A DNA stretch of 64,000 bases from Massospora cicadina (Eukaryota; Entomophthoromycota; Entomophthoromycetes; Entomophthorales; Entomophthoraceae), in the NCBI GenBank assembly GCA_022478985.1, contig JAKSZP010000008.1, positions 1-64,000 on the forward strand. The letters run 5' to 3'. Below the pieces are notes generated by a model that saw nothing but the letters and a program-made list of their open reading frames with translations, did not search any database and was not told the origin of the DNA. A program made the translations under genes and the position numbers. Shown piece by piece: positions 42,020-52,658 of this stretch (its first letter is position 1; the number at the start of each line of letters is the position of its first letter).

Positions 42020-43119
42020 TTTCCAAAGTGGCCTTCTTGCACAGATGGATGATGATGTTTGAGATTGAGTCACTGATAATGAAGTATTTTTTTGTTCACA
42101 GGGTGCACTAACAGATGGATCTGAGGCTCTAATTCTTGCATATTTAGACCTTCTTCTCATGGTTTTAATCATAACCAACCGTTTTAAAAGATTTTAATTA
42201 GGTACTTTAGGGCTACTCCAGAGCACACCAAAACTGTTTTAACCAGTCAAGACAACAGGAAGGCTAAGGCCAAACCTTATAGAAATATAACTATATTTGG
42301 CTCTATAAGTACCAAATAAAAACTACAATAGTAAGGGCTGATTCTGTGAAAGATTTTAATTTTAATGGTATGATTATAAAAAGTATTTGTAGTATTTGGG
42401 AAATAAGGGTTAAAGTAAAGTATTAATATATAGAAGATTAATTATTTAATTAATGTGATTATGAATTTTGCTGCTTGGTTTCAGGCCACCGGAAGTTTTT
42501 TCCTTGATCCTTTGAGATTTCTGGGCTTCTATCTTTAAATGTGTGGAGCTCAGGCCTGCTGGCCGCGTGGCTTCCTCTCAAATTTCTACTGATGTCCTTG
42601 TGATCCTTGTGGCTGTTGCAGTTCTTGGGTACATTGATATTTTTAATTGTTGGAGCTTACATAATTTGCTTCACATTTTGGCAATATTGGCATATCTCAG
42701 CTTTGTATAAAAGGGAAACTTTATATAGACAACTCTTTGATAATACTCTCATAATCAGCGGTCAAACCCAAGGGTATGGAAAGGGTTTCTCTGATGTATC
42801 ATCTGCGCTGTCATGCACAAAGTTACTTAGACCTATATTTATACTTTCAGGTCTTCTGACATCATGCTTACCGGCTGACAAATTATTTTGGCAGCCTGAT
42901 TTATGAATTGGCCTACATCAGCAGGAATTTTAGGTCATTAGAAGCCTATAATAGGACTTTAGATGTACAAATTCTCTTTTCTTGTTGTCCATGTCATTTG
43001 GACATGATATTCATTCTGGATGGCTAGATCACTAGTAATGATATTGTTATTAAATTGGGGATTTTCAGGGGTATATTCCATAGGTCTAGGGATCAACCCC
43101 TATAGTTGGGAGTTTCCCA
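42020..43119 (-). repeat. 5' LTR of element C
   Basis: Minus strand starts TGGGAAACTCCCAACTATAG at 43,119; about 1.1 kb. It shares most of its length with 34,818-35,913 and with the three-part LTR at 5,095-30,484. The open frames at 42,607-42,906 (plus) and 41,957-42,178 (minus, partly inside) have no match and are not called genes. Confidence 0.75.
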
Positions 43120-44882
43120 TGAAAAGTTTACAGAATAAGAACGGATAATATTAACAAGTATATCTTATTTAATTTCAACTTAATGAGCTGGAGACTATCT
43201 ATCTTTTTACAATTACTCACTTTAGGGACTAAAAACTATAGTAAAAGATACACAAGAATTCTTGAATTTAATCACAAAACATAGAAAATGTTTGAGAAAT
43301 CAATAGTTGCCCACAAGAATGTGAATTCCTTATCTTCTTTGCTTGACAGCAACCTAATCTTGTGTAAAAATATGTTATTGAAGCTCTATAATGGCTCTTC
43401 AAAGAGGAGCAAAAACTATTACTGATATAAAAATATTTAAACTTACTATAAGGATGTCAATAATTGAATGGCAAAAGTTATTAATTATTATATTCAACCT
43501 TGAACGCTTCCAAAAACATTACATTTAAATGGACCACGCCAAGAAGCCTGTGCTTCCAATGCCCGCTGATATACCACTGGAAGCCAAGCATTTCATAAAC
43601 AAAATATCTGGAATATATACTCTCTATGGGTGAAGAAGACTTTGAAAAAGAAAAAATAAATAAAAAGGTATTTTATTAGATGGCAAGTCTGCTGAGGGTA
43701 ACCACTATTTTAAGAACGATGCACCAACTGAGAAAAGTGAAAATGATTCTGCCAAGGACCTCAGCTGTTACAAGAATTTTAGAAAATAAGCTACGGTTAT
43801 TTCTCACCTCAAAAAATTCTTTAATTGCTATCACCACCAGAATTACTCTTCATCATGATTATTTGGTGTGTTAACCAAGACATGGGCCTCCATGACCAAA
43901 CTGCTTATCTTTACAGAGCGTAACAGAAATTACAACTATAGGCTCAATATAGATGAATCAAGGACCCTTAAAGCCAAATTACATTTCTTCATCAGTTAAA
44001 TTATTTCCTAACGTTTATCTATTACCAATTATTACTTATTGATAGGATTGTTCATTGATGAAAAGAAAAAACCACCAAACTCATCTCTTTTGGCTCAATA
44101 GTTTTGTATAGCTGCAAATTGACAGCCAACCTAAGAGACTAATCACGATGACAATTCTTGATTTGGACCAGTTTCTCAAAGTGAGATCAGGCAGGTCAAA
44201 AATACAGGCTGATACAGTGATTAATCCTCATAATTTGACATATAAGGTTTACCTCATGTTATTAGGTTGACCAAAGATGATTTAAGCTGCAAAGCCAGAT
44301 TTAAAAAACTAAAAATAATCATTATTATTTAGCATAGAGTGATCTAAAGTGACATTCAATATCTAAATAAAAAACTTAATGTATAATCGTAGATCCTTGT
44401 CCAAAGATTGATTTGAAGGTTAAGTCACTCAATATAAACCAAAAACTAATCAGATGAAGACCAAGACTCAGAACTTTTAATTTTCTGATTTGAGTCAGCC
44501 TACTACTTGAGCACCAAACTTAGACTTGAGAGTGATAAATTATACAAGAAAAATACTATTATCGCCCTAGTTTTCAGTGACATTAAAGTCTATAGCCTTA
44601 TCATTGATGCTCAGTGAATAGTCTCATTATAAAGTACTAGTACCATAGCTATCTATAGAAAATAACGAGATGTCATTGATAAAAATTTCAAACATAAGCC
44701 CATGCCATCTATTAACCATTAGAACATCTAAGATTTTTGTGGATAGTAACTATAGGATTTAAGTTGCTACTACCAGTAGCAAACTAAATAATAATCTTCT
44801 TACCAGCCCTGAAAACATTTTCATCCCAATACTCAACTCCCAAACCTATGTACTCAAGTTATTAATAGAAACGCTACTACAC
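43120..44882 (+). other. Unassigned AT-rich sequence with possible retroelement remnant
   Basis: Plus-strand readings look coding in places: 'FEKSIVAHKNVNSLSSLLDS' (about 43,288-43,347), 43,680-43,874 (64 codons), 'LVFSDIKVYSLIIDA' (about 44,567-44,611, recalling a retroviral-type protease strand with DA for D-S/T-G) and 'IFIPILNSQTYVLKLLIETL' (44,817-44,876). None is convincing alone. It may be gag-protease of a different LTR family. Low confidence. Confidence 0.25.
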
Positions 44883-45930
44883 TTATTATAGGGCTTTAGT
44901 TTTGAGTGGCTTGGTAGTACTATTAGCAAGAAGCCTAATAGAGAATACATGCAATTGTCTAAGACCTAAAACAAGTTTTTATACTTTAAGGGTGGAAAGT
45001 CTCACTTAGGTCCCAAAAGTAGAGTATTCGTCCTATGGTAAGAAACAAAGGCTTTTATTAAGGCCAAGTCAAACGGTTATTTAAAACAAAAGCCGCAACT
45101 TTATTTGAAATTTGCTTAGGGGTTCTTATATGTTATTTCTAATGATATAGTCCTCTCATGGAAAATTCATAATATATGTATAGGAGGGTGCTATCTGAAT
45201 ATGATGCTCTTTAAGGGCTCATATAGAATTATGCATGCTTTTATATCATATTCTTGTAGCAAAAATTACTATAAACGACTCATTTGAGGAAAATTTAATA
45301 TCAATTAAGTTGATCATTGAGCATATTCCATTTTCTTGTCCTTTTGAGGGTACAACTTAGTTTATCAGCTCATAAGCTATCTGATAGAGAAGTCAACTCA
45401 AATTCTGAAGATCCATTACATTGGCTAATCAGGATTTTACACTGTGGAATTGTGGGCTCAAGTCAAATTGAAGGAGATTTCCAAAGATTGTATTGAGACT
45501 TACTAATTTTTGATTTATCCATATAGTTAAATTGATGCATTTTCTTAAAAATCCTTTATGGCTTAGGTGTTGATTCTCTCAAAGGTTTAAATAATTGATA
45601 TACGTCCTATCATGCCCAAAACTCTGGTAACAAGTATCACCACCTTCAAGAATAATGACAGGAGACTACTGGCGCAAGGATCTACTATGTACTTTATAAA
45701 GAAAACTATAGTTTCTAAGGACTATAAAGGTATTCTTTATTCTTTTAAGATATAATGTATGGTCCTTCCCAAATGGAATATACTTTCCTTTTAAACGGCG
45801 TTATGCAGTGGTAGTACAAAGTTAAATCAAAGTATTCGAAAATGGATAAAGGTTGGCAGGTTTCATTTGCCAAGTGGCCTTCTCTTGTAACTTTTTTGGC
45901 CAAATTTATCATTGCATCATACTTAGTTTA
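44883..45930 (-). repeat. 3' LTR of element G, main part
   Basis: Aligns with 60,781 to about 61,640: 'ctttagttttgagtggcttgg' against 'gtttggttttaagaggctcaa', 'tcctatggtaagaaacaaagg' against 'tcctatggtaagaggcaaagg', 'aagttgatcattgagcatatt' in both. It is interrupted at 45,930 by LINE-2 and resumes at 51,200 for about 50 bp. Confidence 0.75.
45912..45930 (+). repeat. Target-site duplication of LINE-2 (left; right copy 51,181-51,199)
   Basis: ttgcatcatacttagttta and ttgcatcagacttagttta, 19 bases with one mismatch, flank LINE-2 exactly. Confidence 0.9.
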
Positions 45931-46039
45931 AATTTAAGTTTATTGTGGGGAAGGCCAACCAGAGGATGGAGACTTCTGATAAGACACCTTTAGAAAATGA
46001 AACTCCTGCAAGAGGAGGGCACCCCAGAGAAGCTAATGC

Positions 46040-49000
46040 TATTTCCTGTTACCAGTGGGAACACCAAGACTGGGAGGGGGGGTCACGTGTATAAGGGCAG
46101 GTGCCACTCTTTGAGCACGTGTGGAGGAAGAGGTCTGAGTTGATGAACCAAACCAGGAACCAGGATGAGACCAATTGGCGTCGAATTGGTGGGAGGTATC
46201 CAACATCCACGCTTGAAAGTATTCCACTAAGTGCGACCTGAACCGGCGTACAGCTTCCTGAAGGGTGGGGGTGGAGCCTGAGATGGCATCCAAGACAATC
46301 GTGTGGATAGTCCACATGGCGATTGCGACCACCAAGGCACAAAGAGAGGGTGGGAGAGGGGAGCCCATTGATAAAGCAAACATTTCCCTAAACAGACTGA
46401 AGGGCTGTGCCTGATCCTGGTGAAGCAGACGTTGCACCTCACGCCATATCGCTTCAGAAGGGGGGCACTTTTCCAGGTGGTGAAACAGCATTCTGAACTG
46501 GCCACACATGACACAGGATGAGTGCAAAGCGTAAGAGCGCTCAGCAGTATGGTATGCCCATCTAAAGCAGTGCCACACATGGGAACGGATATGAGGCTGC
46601 AGAAGAGGGTGATGGGCATACTTCCAAATTTCTTTCTGGGTATAAGTGGGAGGGGATGTCCATAATGTCCAGATAGTCCGCCCTGGACAAGGTACGGGGC
46701 CTCAATGGTATCACTCCGTTCAGAATGGGAAGTCCCTGTACCTCCTGGGTGAACTGAGGAGAGGGGCGCCCCCTCTGGGTGGTGTGCACCACAAATGCAA
46801 ATCCTCCACTCAGCACTCCGCATGGAGAGGAGGATCCTTTTGAAGTGGGGTGACGTCACATGTGGGCCCGCTGCTGAAGGATGAGAAGCCAGATACTTAA
46901 ACACAGAGTGTGGGTGGGATGGGTTGGTGAGTCACAGGGCGCGGGAGAAGCTGGAGTGGGCCGCGCGGGACCAGTGTTGGGCTGAAATTGCAGGGTTGGT
47001 AATGGCAGCGATCCAGGTGATAAGGATTCTAACAGCATGGACCTCAAAGTTGAGCAGGCCCACACCACCACTATGGCGAGGGCCAAACATGACATCCATG
47101 CACACCAGCGGTGGGCGGCCCAACCAAAGCCACCCTTGCAGAAGGGAATACAGTGATTTGAAGAATTTTTGGGAAAAAGCGATGGCGTGGGCCCCAAACC
47201 AGAATTTGGAGAGGAGCATAGAGTTGGCTAGTACTACCCTTCCTGTAAGGGAAGTCTGATAGGCTCTGAGGGAAGCTATGCATTTCGTCACATTGTCTAG
47301 AATATGGTTTTCCATCACCGTTGAGGCGTACCCACCTGCCTCCAGCTACACCCCCAAATGGCGGACAGGGCCCACGGTGGGGCATGGCACAAAGGGGAGC
47401 ACAAGCAGGGCGGTTTGGGGTGGGAAGGGCAAACTAAATCGTGCGCTAGCTGATGTGGCGGATAGGAAAGAGGGCGCTGGGGCCCAGCGGGCTTGACACC
47501 GACCAAGGAGAATGATTTTGGTTTTGGAGGCGTTGAGTGCATCATTACTTACCCTGGAGTAAACCTGGATAGTAGCTTCAAGCGCGCGTGCATCATGATT
47601 GTTTGACACCCCAACCACACAATCATCAGCAAATGCCAACATCTTAACGGGGCTTGGCCTTTCACATGGACTCCAGTAAGGCGAGCATTCACATTTTGAA
47701 GAAGTGGGTCAAGGCTGAAGTTATACAAGAGTGGTCTAATAGGGTCCCCTGGCGTAGGCCCCTTTAAGAGTGGACTACTTCTGTGAGTAAGCCAGGGCCA
47801 CGTAAAGCCATTGTGGCGGATTCCATTAGCAACATCACCCAATTGATGAAGTGAGGGGGTAGGTGGAACTGGTGGAGGCAGGCCCTGAGGTAATACCAGT
47901 TAACTCTATCATATGCCTTCTGTTGGTCTAAGAATACAAGTGCACCAGAGGCCGTGGACTGACAGACATTGGCTAAAGATTGTATGTTATCCCAAATCGA
48001 CCTTCTGGGTATGAAACCAAATTGTTTATGGGAGATGAGAGCAGAGGCAGGATTCCCTATACGGTTAGACATGATTTTGGTAAAAATTTTAGTATCAGTG
48101 TTGGTGAGAGAAATGGGGCGCCAGCTGGCCAAGTCCAGTTTATCCCCTTTTTTGAATAGTGTAATGGTGTAGCCTCCTGCCCTCCTTGTAGGAGGCGCGT
48201 TTCCAAAAGGCTTTGGTTAAGAGAGGCAAGTAGCAATGGGGATAAATCCTTGAAATACTTCTTATTGAACTCATAAGAAATGCCGTCTAGGCCTGAGCAT
48301 TTCCTATACAGTGCACCGCGAATGGCGGACCAGAGAAATCTCAAGTAATCAAATTCATCAACTCCTGGAAATGGGAAGCGGTGCAGATGTGTGCACTTTC
48401 AAGAAAATTTGCCATTTTGGCTGGCTGATTTAGTTTGGATCAATACAACTCAGAGTAATAGTTTTGTATTTTGATTGTCACTTTGGCTGGCGTATCTGCT
48501 ACGGTGTTGTCTGGCCTTCGCACCTGAGTGCAGGCCAATCTCTGGCGTGGTGCAAAGAATTTTCAAAAAAAGTAAGTGGAGCATGTGTCGCCTGCTGTAA
48601 TGTGTTTGGTTTTGTACTGAACACAAACCTAATGCTTGTTGTCTCACTAGAGCGTTAAGGTGAGCGGCTACTTCCACCCACTTGCAACCCCAAGATAGGC
48701 TGTAGCCCGCTTCTGGGACGTTGGATTCCAGGTGGTCCAACTCTGCCAGAGCGCGCGAAATGACCGCCAAGGTGGACCGTGAGTGGTGGCAGGAAAGGTG
48801 GCGAGCCTGGCAGATTGTGCTCGCCTTGAAGGTAGACCATGTGGAAATTGGATCTGCATAAAACGGTGTGACAAGCTCTGGAGCTGTGGCCATGGATTCT
48901 ACCCATGAGGAAAATATTGGCGACGTGATTTCAGCCAGGAAAACTTTGCACCATTTCAGAGCCTGAGCTGCTGGGTTGGATAAATGGAAGGAAATTGATA

Positions 49001-49620
49001 CCATCCTGTGGTCAGAGATATCGATTTTTGTCATAATGAGATAGGAAATTTGGGTACAAAATTTCAATGGTGTGAGGATAAGGTCGATGCGGGTCATGGA
49101 CCTTAACTGGCCATTGTGGATGTGGGGGCACAACATGTTTTTGAGTAGCAGAGCGTGATGGGCAAAGTATCGACCAGCCTTAGGGTGGCTTTGAGATCTT
49201 GGAATTCTATGTGCCCCTGAGGGGGTGTAGGTGATGAGGGCCAGAGGTCTGTGGATGGGTTCAACCAGCAGTTCAAGTCACCAACAACGAAAGGGTCAGG
49301 GGGCAACATAATGGAATTGACCAATAAGAAAAATGCCGATGTTCTTGTGCACAGGCCAGAGTGTAAACGTTGATGATAGCATGCACTTAGTCATCCCATG
49401 AAAAAGTGACAACAAGGACGTGGCTGTTTAGGAATGAGTTTGACAAAATAAATTAAAATTCTTTTGTTCACTTGAACTAGCACCCCACAGTGCTTGGACC
49501 AGAAGGAGAGAGAAGGGAGGAGCATGGATTTCCATGTATCCTCAGAACCGCGTGGACAGTGGGTTTCCTGAATGGCCAGGATGTCCACGGGTAAATTATT
49601 TTATAAAAAACTCAGTTTCC
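46040..49620 (-). pseudogene. LINE-2 ORF2: endonuclease, reverse transcriptase, zinc finger
   Basis: Endonuclease: 'MDILAIQETHCPRG' (49,588 down), 'VVGDLNCWLN' (about 49,285; DLN where LINE-1 has DFN) and 'ISDHRMVSISFHLS' (about 49,020). RT: '[20 protein letters not shown]' (48,132 down), '[20 protein letters not shown]' (about 47,940-47,880), 'GDPIRPLLYNFSLDPLLQ' and catalytic FADD at 47,633-47,622. Thumb: 'FWFGAHAIAFSQKFF'. The C-terminal frame 46,578-46,039 (179 codons) has the zinc finger 'CVMCGQFRMLFHHLEKC'. Open blocks of 100-230 codons are separated by frameshifts. Confidence 0.9.
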
Positions 49621-49719
49621 TAGCCCAGGATGGCGAGGCCTTGAGTCCGGCGATGTTCAACATCCCTAAAGTAAAGGCTCAATCATCGCACCTTAGGTGT
49701 GAAGGGAAGGGCACCTGAG

Positions 49720-50992
49720 CCCTTAAGCCTCCTGAATCTCTTCATGGCACTTGATGGCGCCCCGGGTATGTGATGCTACTGTGTAATTGTCAGAATGGGT
49801 TTCTTTAGCAGTTGGGTTCACTTTGGCTTTTGCCTTCACTTTTTTCCCTGCTTCAATATGAGATTTTTGTGGTGAGTGCATTTGCAGTGCACCATCGCTT
49901 GGGAGTAGATTATTGGCTAAAAATTTGGAGACCATTTCAGTTCCAATTGGTTCTTGGGTGCATTGGACAGGTGAATCAACTCGCCCAGTGGGTGTTCAGC
50001 TTGGGCGTCCCAATCTGATTGGTTGAGGGATTCACAAGCTGCTTCTTCCATGAAAGTCTCGATGTCCTCCTGGAGCTGGGATAGCAGGATGCCAAAGCGG
50101 TCTTGGCCTCCTCCTTGGCTGCTGCCATGCGGGCCTGTTTGGCCTTCTTCTGCTCTTGTGGGGATGTTGGCTTTACTAGGATGTAGCATCCTTGCGTTCC
50201 CCATGGGAAGGCTGCCTTTGTGTTGGATGTCAGTTCATAGTGGGCTTTTCCACCTCCCATCATTTTTCAAGGGAAACTCTTTAAACGTAATGCACTCCTT
50301 GGTGGGACAGGTGTGGGCCTTGTGGCCAAAAGCGCTACTGAATGCGCAGATGGGAGGTGCGCTATCCACGGTGACCCTGAATGGATGGGTTTTTTGGCCA
50401 TCAATGTTGACAAAAGCAGTATGGGGGTTTTGGGTCAGATCCTTCGCTATCCCCTCAGCTGGGGTTAGGACTGCAATCGCTTTGCCTGTGCACAGGTTTG
50501 GCATTAGTGTAAAGCGCTTCATTTTGAAGGATTGTATTTCGCCATATATGGTGAGCCCAGCTTTCAGGTGATGTTTGAGTACGGTGCATTTGACTGTAGT
50601 AGGCAGAAAGTCAAAAGTTACAAAAATTTGATTTAATTTTGTCCAATGGGTGCACTTAGTTTTGACGACCCGCTGTCCATCTGGGAGGTTTATTATAATG
50701 CACACCATTGCGGCTTCATCCACCTCTTCCTTACTTTCAAAGCCAAGATCCAGCCAACCACATGGCATGTAATGGGGTGCGACGTACACTACTTTTGGGA
50801 AATGAGTGTGTACATCCCCACAAAACTTCTCCCAAAGCGCCATCTGCTGGACATCCAGGAATACCCACACCCTGCGTTCCACTGACAAGAGTGGTTTGGA
50901 GTTGGCATATTGATGTACTGGTTGCATCGCACTTGCCAAGCTAAAATTTCTGGGGAAATGGTAACTGCAAAGTTTTTATTAAGTTTAATCAA
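49720..50992 (-). pseudogene. LINE-2 ORF1 protein, knuckle cysteine lost
   Basis: A 234-codon frame (50,939-50,235) covers the RRM-like domain ('CGWLDLGFESKEEVDEAA', 'IFVTFDFLPTTVKC', 'AGLTIYGEIQSFKM') and the knuckle CAFSSAFGHKAHTC at 50,348-50,307. Its second cysteine is serine, unlike LINE-1 (CNQCGSLGHKEHAC), so metal binding should be impaired. After a frameshift, 50,263-49,976 gives the basic helix 'EQKKAKQARMAAAKEEAKTA', equivalent to 'KQRKAAQKARKRAAAEAAAH' of LINE-1. The tail (49,935-49,723) is polar. Confidence 0.85.
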
Positions 50993-51255
50993 TTCTTACG
51001 GGCTTGCCAAGGCGTTTGCAAATTTTGGATATCACGGGGCCAACACCTGTGCTCTTGAATTTAATCGACCAACTGCTCCTCAACTTTGGGTGCCAACTAA
51101 TCTCCTCAATGAGATTATTTAACTTTTACCAGACTTGAATTGAATTTTGTTGCAAAAGTGTTTGCAACGAGTGTGAAAAGTTGCATCAGACTTAGTTTAA
51201 TTAATTTTCTTATCTAATATTCTTAAAACTTTTTCAGGCTCCTCATTGTTAACAC

Positions 51256-52640
51256 TGGTAACTTTGAGAGCCTAAAGAGTTGGAATACCAAGTTTTTAAA
51301 TTTATAATGGCTTGAATGAGGACATTTTTTAAAAAAGGGAAATTATCAGGTAAGTCATCAACGCACTTGAGAGGTATTAGTCCCAAAATATAAGGTATTG
51401 GAAGTAGACATTTTTCTTAAGCTTGAGATTAAAATCTAATTTGTTCATTCTACATTTCCATTTGTTGATGGGCTGTAGGGTGCTGAAATAAAGCTGTTGG
51501 GTTCCCATACTTAAAGTCAATTTCACTCACCTATAAAGATAAAGTTTTCCCATTAGTGCATAGCAATAACTGTGGGCAACCATGCCTAGTAGATATATAC
51601 TAAAATAAGAAATTGGCGGTGACCATAGTTGTCTGCGCAGGAATGGCAATTGCTTCAACCCACTTTATGAAGTGATTGATTCCTACAAGGATGTATTGAT
51701 TTCCTCTTCTTGAGTCAGGAAGTGGACCTAAAACATTTAAACTGATGGTATAATATGGCTGCTGAGGGGTCATTAGTTGATACTTGTACTCAGCCTTATG
51801 TGGCGATTGTTTTTTGACAGTCATGCAGGCTTCTAAAATCTCTTAACTTATTACAGTATTCTCACCAATAGTACTGATTTTTGATCCATTATTAAGTTTT
51901 TCTTTCTCATCCATGTCCTAAGGTATTGTGGGATTCCATTTTAACTGGCACCTGTTTGAAGGCCATAAGTAAGGTAACCAGTCTGTTCCAACTTTTTTTT
52001 ATAATAACCTGTCAAGAACCTTGGTACTTTGAGAGTGCCATTTCAGCATCTTATTAACTGGTTCATCTTTGTCTTCCAAGAATCTAGATTCCTGAGTAGG
52101 TCATGTAACCATTCAGCTTTGCTTTTATATAAATGAAATAAATTTCAGTTGAGTCAAACCATCCACATTCATGTGTCACATCTCCATCCAAAGGACAATA
52201 TTCATGCCATATTGTTGTAGCTTTAGGGTCCATTGAGCTAGTCATTCAACAGGGTCTTTCATATTCTGCACCTACTATAAGAAGCGTGATATGTAACAAC
52301 TGTGATTTTTGTACCATATAGGAAGGGAAAGAAGAGCTTTACTGTGAGCAGGATTGCTAGGCATTTTTTCTCTGTGGCACTGAGATTGCACTCAGCTTTT
52401 AAAAACCTCTTGCTATGATAGGACACTGTGTGGTCAATGCCTTCACCATTCAGTTTTTAAAAAATGGCTTCTATGTCTGTTTGAGGCTTCTGTAAAAAGG
52501 ATGGAAGGCTTCCCAAATTCCGAATGTTACAAAATTGGTCTTCTTTTTTAATAATCCTTCAAAGTCTTGAATGCAGTCTTTGTTCTATCCCCCAAAAAAG
52601 GTTTTTTGCAACTAAGTGATGAGTAGTTCAGTTACTTGAA
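51256..52640 (-). pseudogene. RNase H and integrase of element G
   Basis: Integrase: zinc-finger-like 'NTLGHG' ... 'EILEACMTVKKQSPHKAEYK' (about 51,940-51,775), then 'ISLNVLGPLPDSRRGNQYIL' and 'VGINHFIKWVEA'. Both catalytic-side Asp positions read Asn (SLN for xxD, IN for VD), consistent with G>A decay. 'FSTLQPINKWKCRMNKLDF' (about 51,490-51,434) is the third catalytic region with Lys instead of Glu. Upstream, 52,300-52,140 resembles the late RNase H part ('WHEYCPLDGDVTHE'). Inactive. Confidence 0.7.
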
Positions 52641-52643
52641 AAA

Positions 52644-52658
52644 TATAAGAGATAAATT
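52644..52658 (+). repeat. Candidate target-site duplication of half-LINE 2 (right copy 54,611-54,624)
   Basis: tataagagataaatt on the left and tatagagataaatt on the right, one single-base gap. Following bases are also loosely similar, so the duplication may be longer. Confidence 0.65.

Larger units (their letters stand above)
37050..43119 (-). mobile_element. Ty3/gypsy retrotransposon C (5' LTR to integrase)
   Basis: On the minus strand: LTR (43,119-42,020), primer site (42,015-41,998), gag, knuckle remnant, protease with canonical DTGT, RT, RNase H and integrase down to about 37,050. The order is typical Ty3/gypsy pol. Sequence is AT-rich with many stops; all enzymes are broken. If the LTR at 34,818-35,913 is its 3' LTR, the whole element is about 8.3 kb. 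Confidence 0.8.
45931..51180 (-). mobile_element. LINE-2: full-length, GC-rich non-LTR retrotransposon
   Basis: 5.25 kb on the minus strand between 19-bp target duplications: 5' UTR, ORF1, ORF2 and a 3' end reading ctctggttggccttccccac then aataaactt. It is noticeably GC-richer than its AT-rich surroundings and than LINE-1 and LINE-3, suggesting a younger copy or different mutational exposure. It still carries frameshifts in both ORFs. Confidence 0.9.

Noticed and set aside
42607..42906. 99-codon hydrophobic frame in the C LTR
   Set aside because: It lies wholly inside LTR sequence, is not open in the other two C LTR copies, and has no motif.
46646..50571. Long plus-strand frames opposite LINE-2 (for example 182 codons at 50,023-50,571)
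   Set aside because: They are antisense shadows of the GC-rich LINE-2 ORFs, which have clear endonuclease, RT and knuckle motifs on the minus strand.
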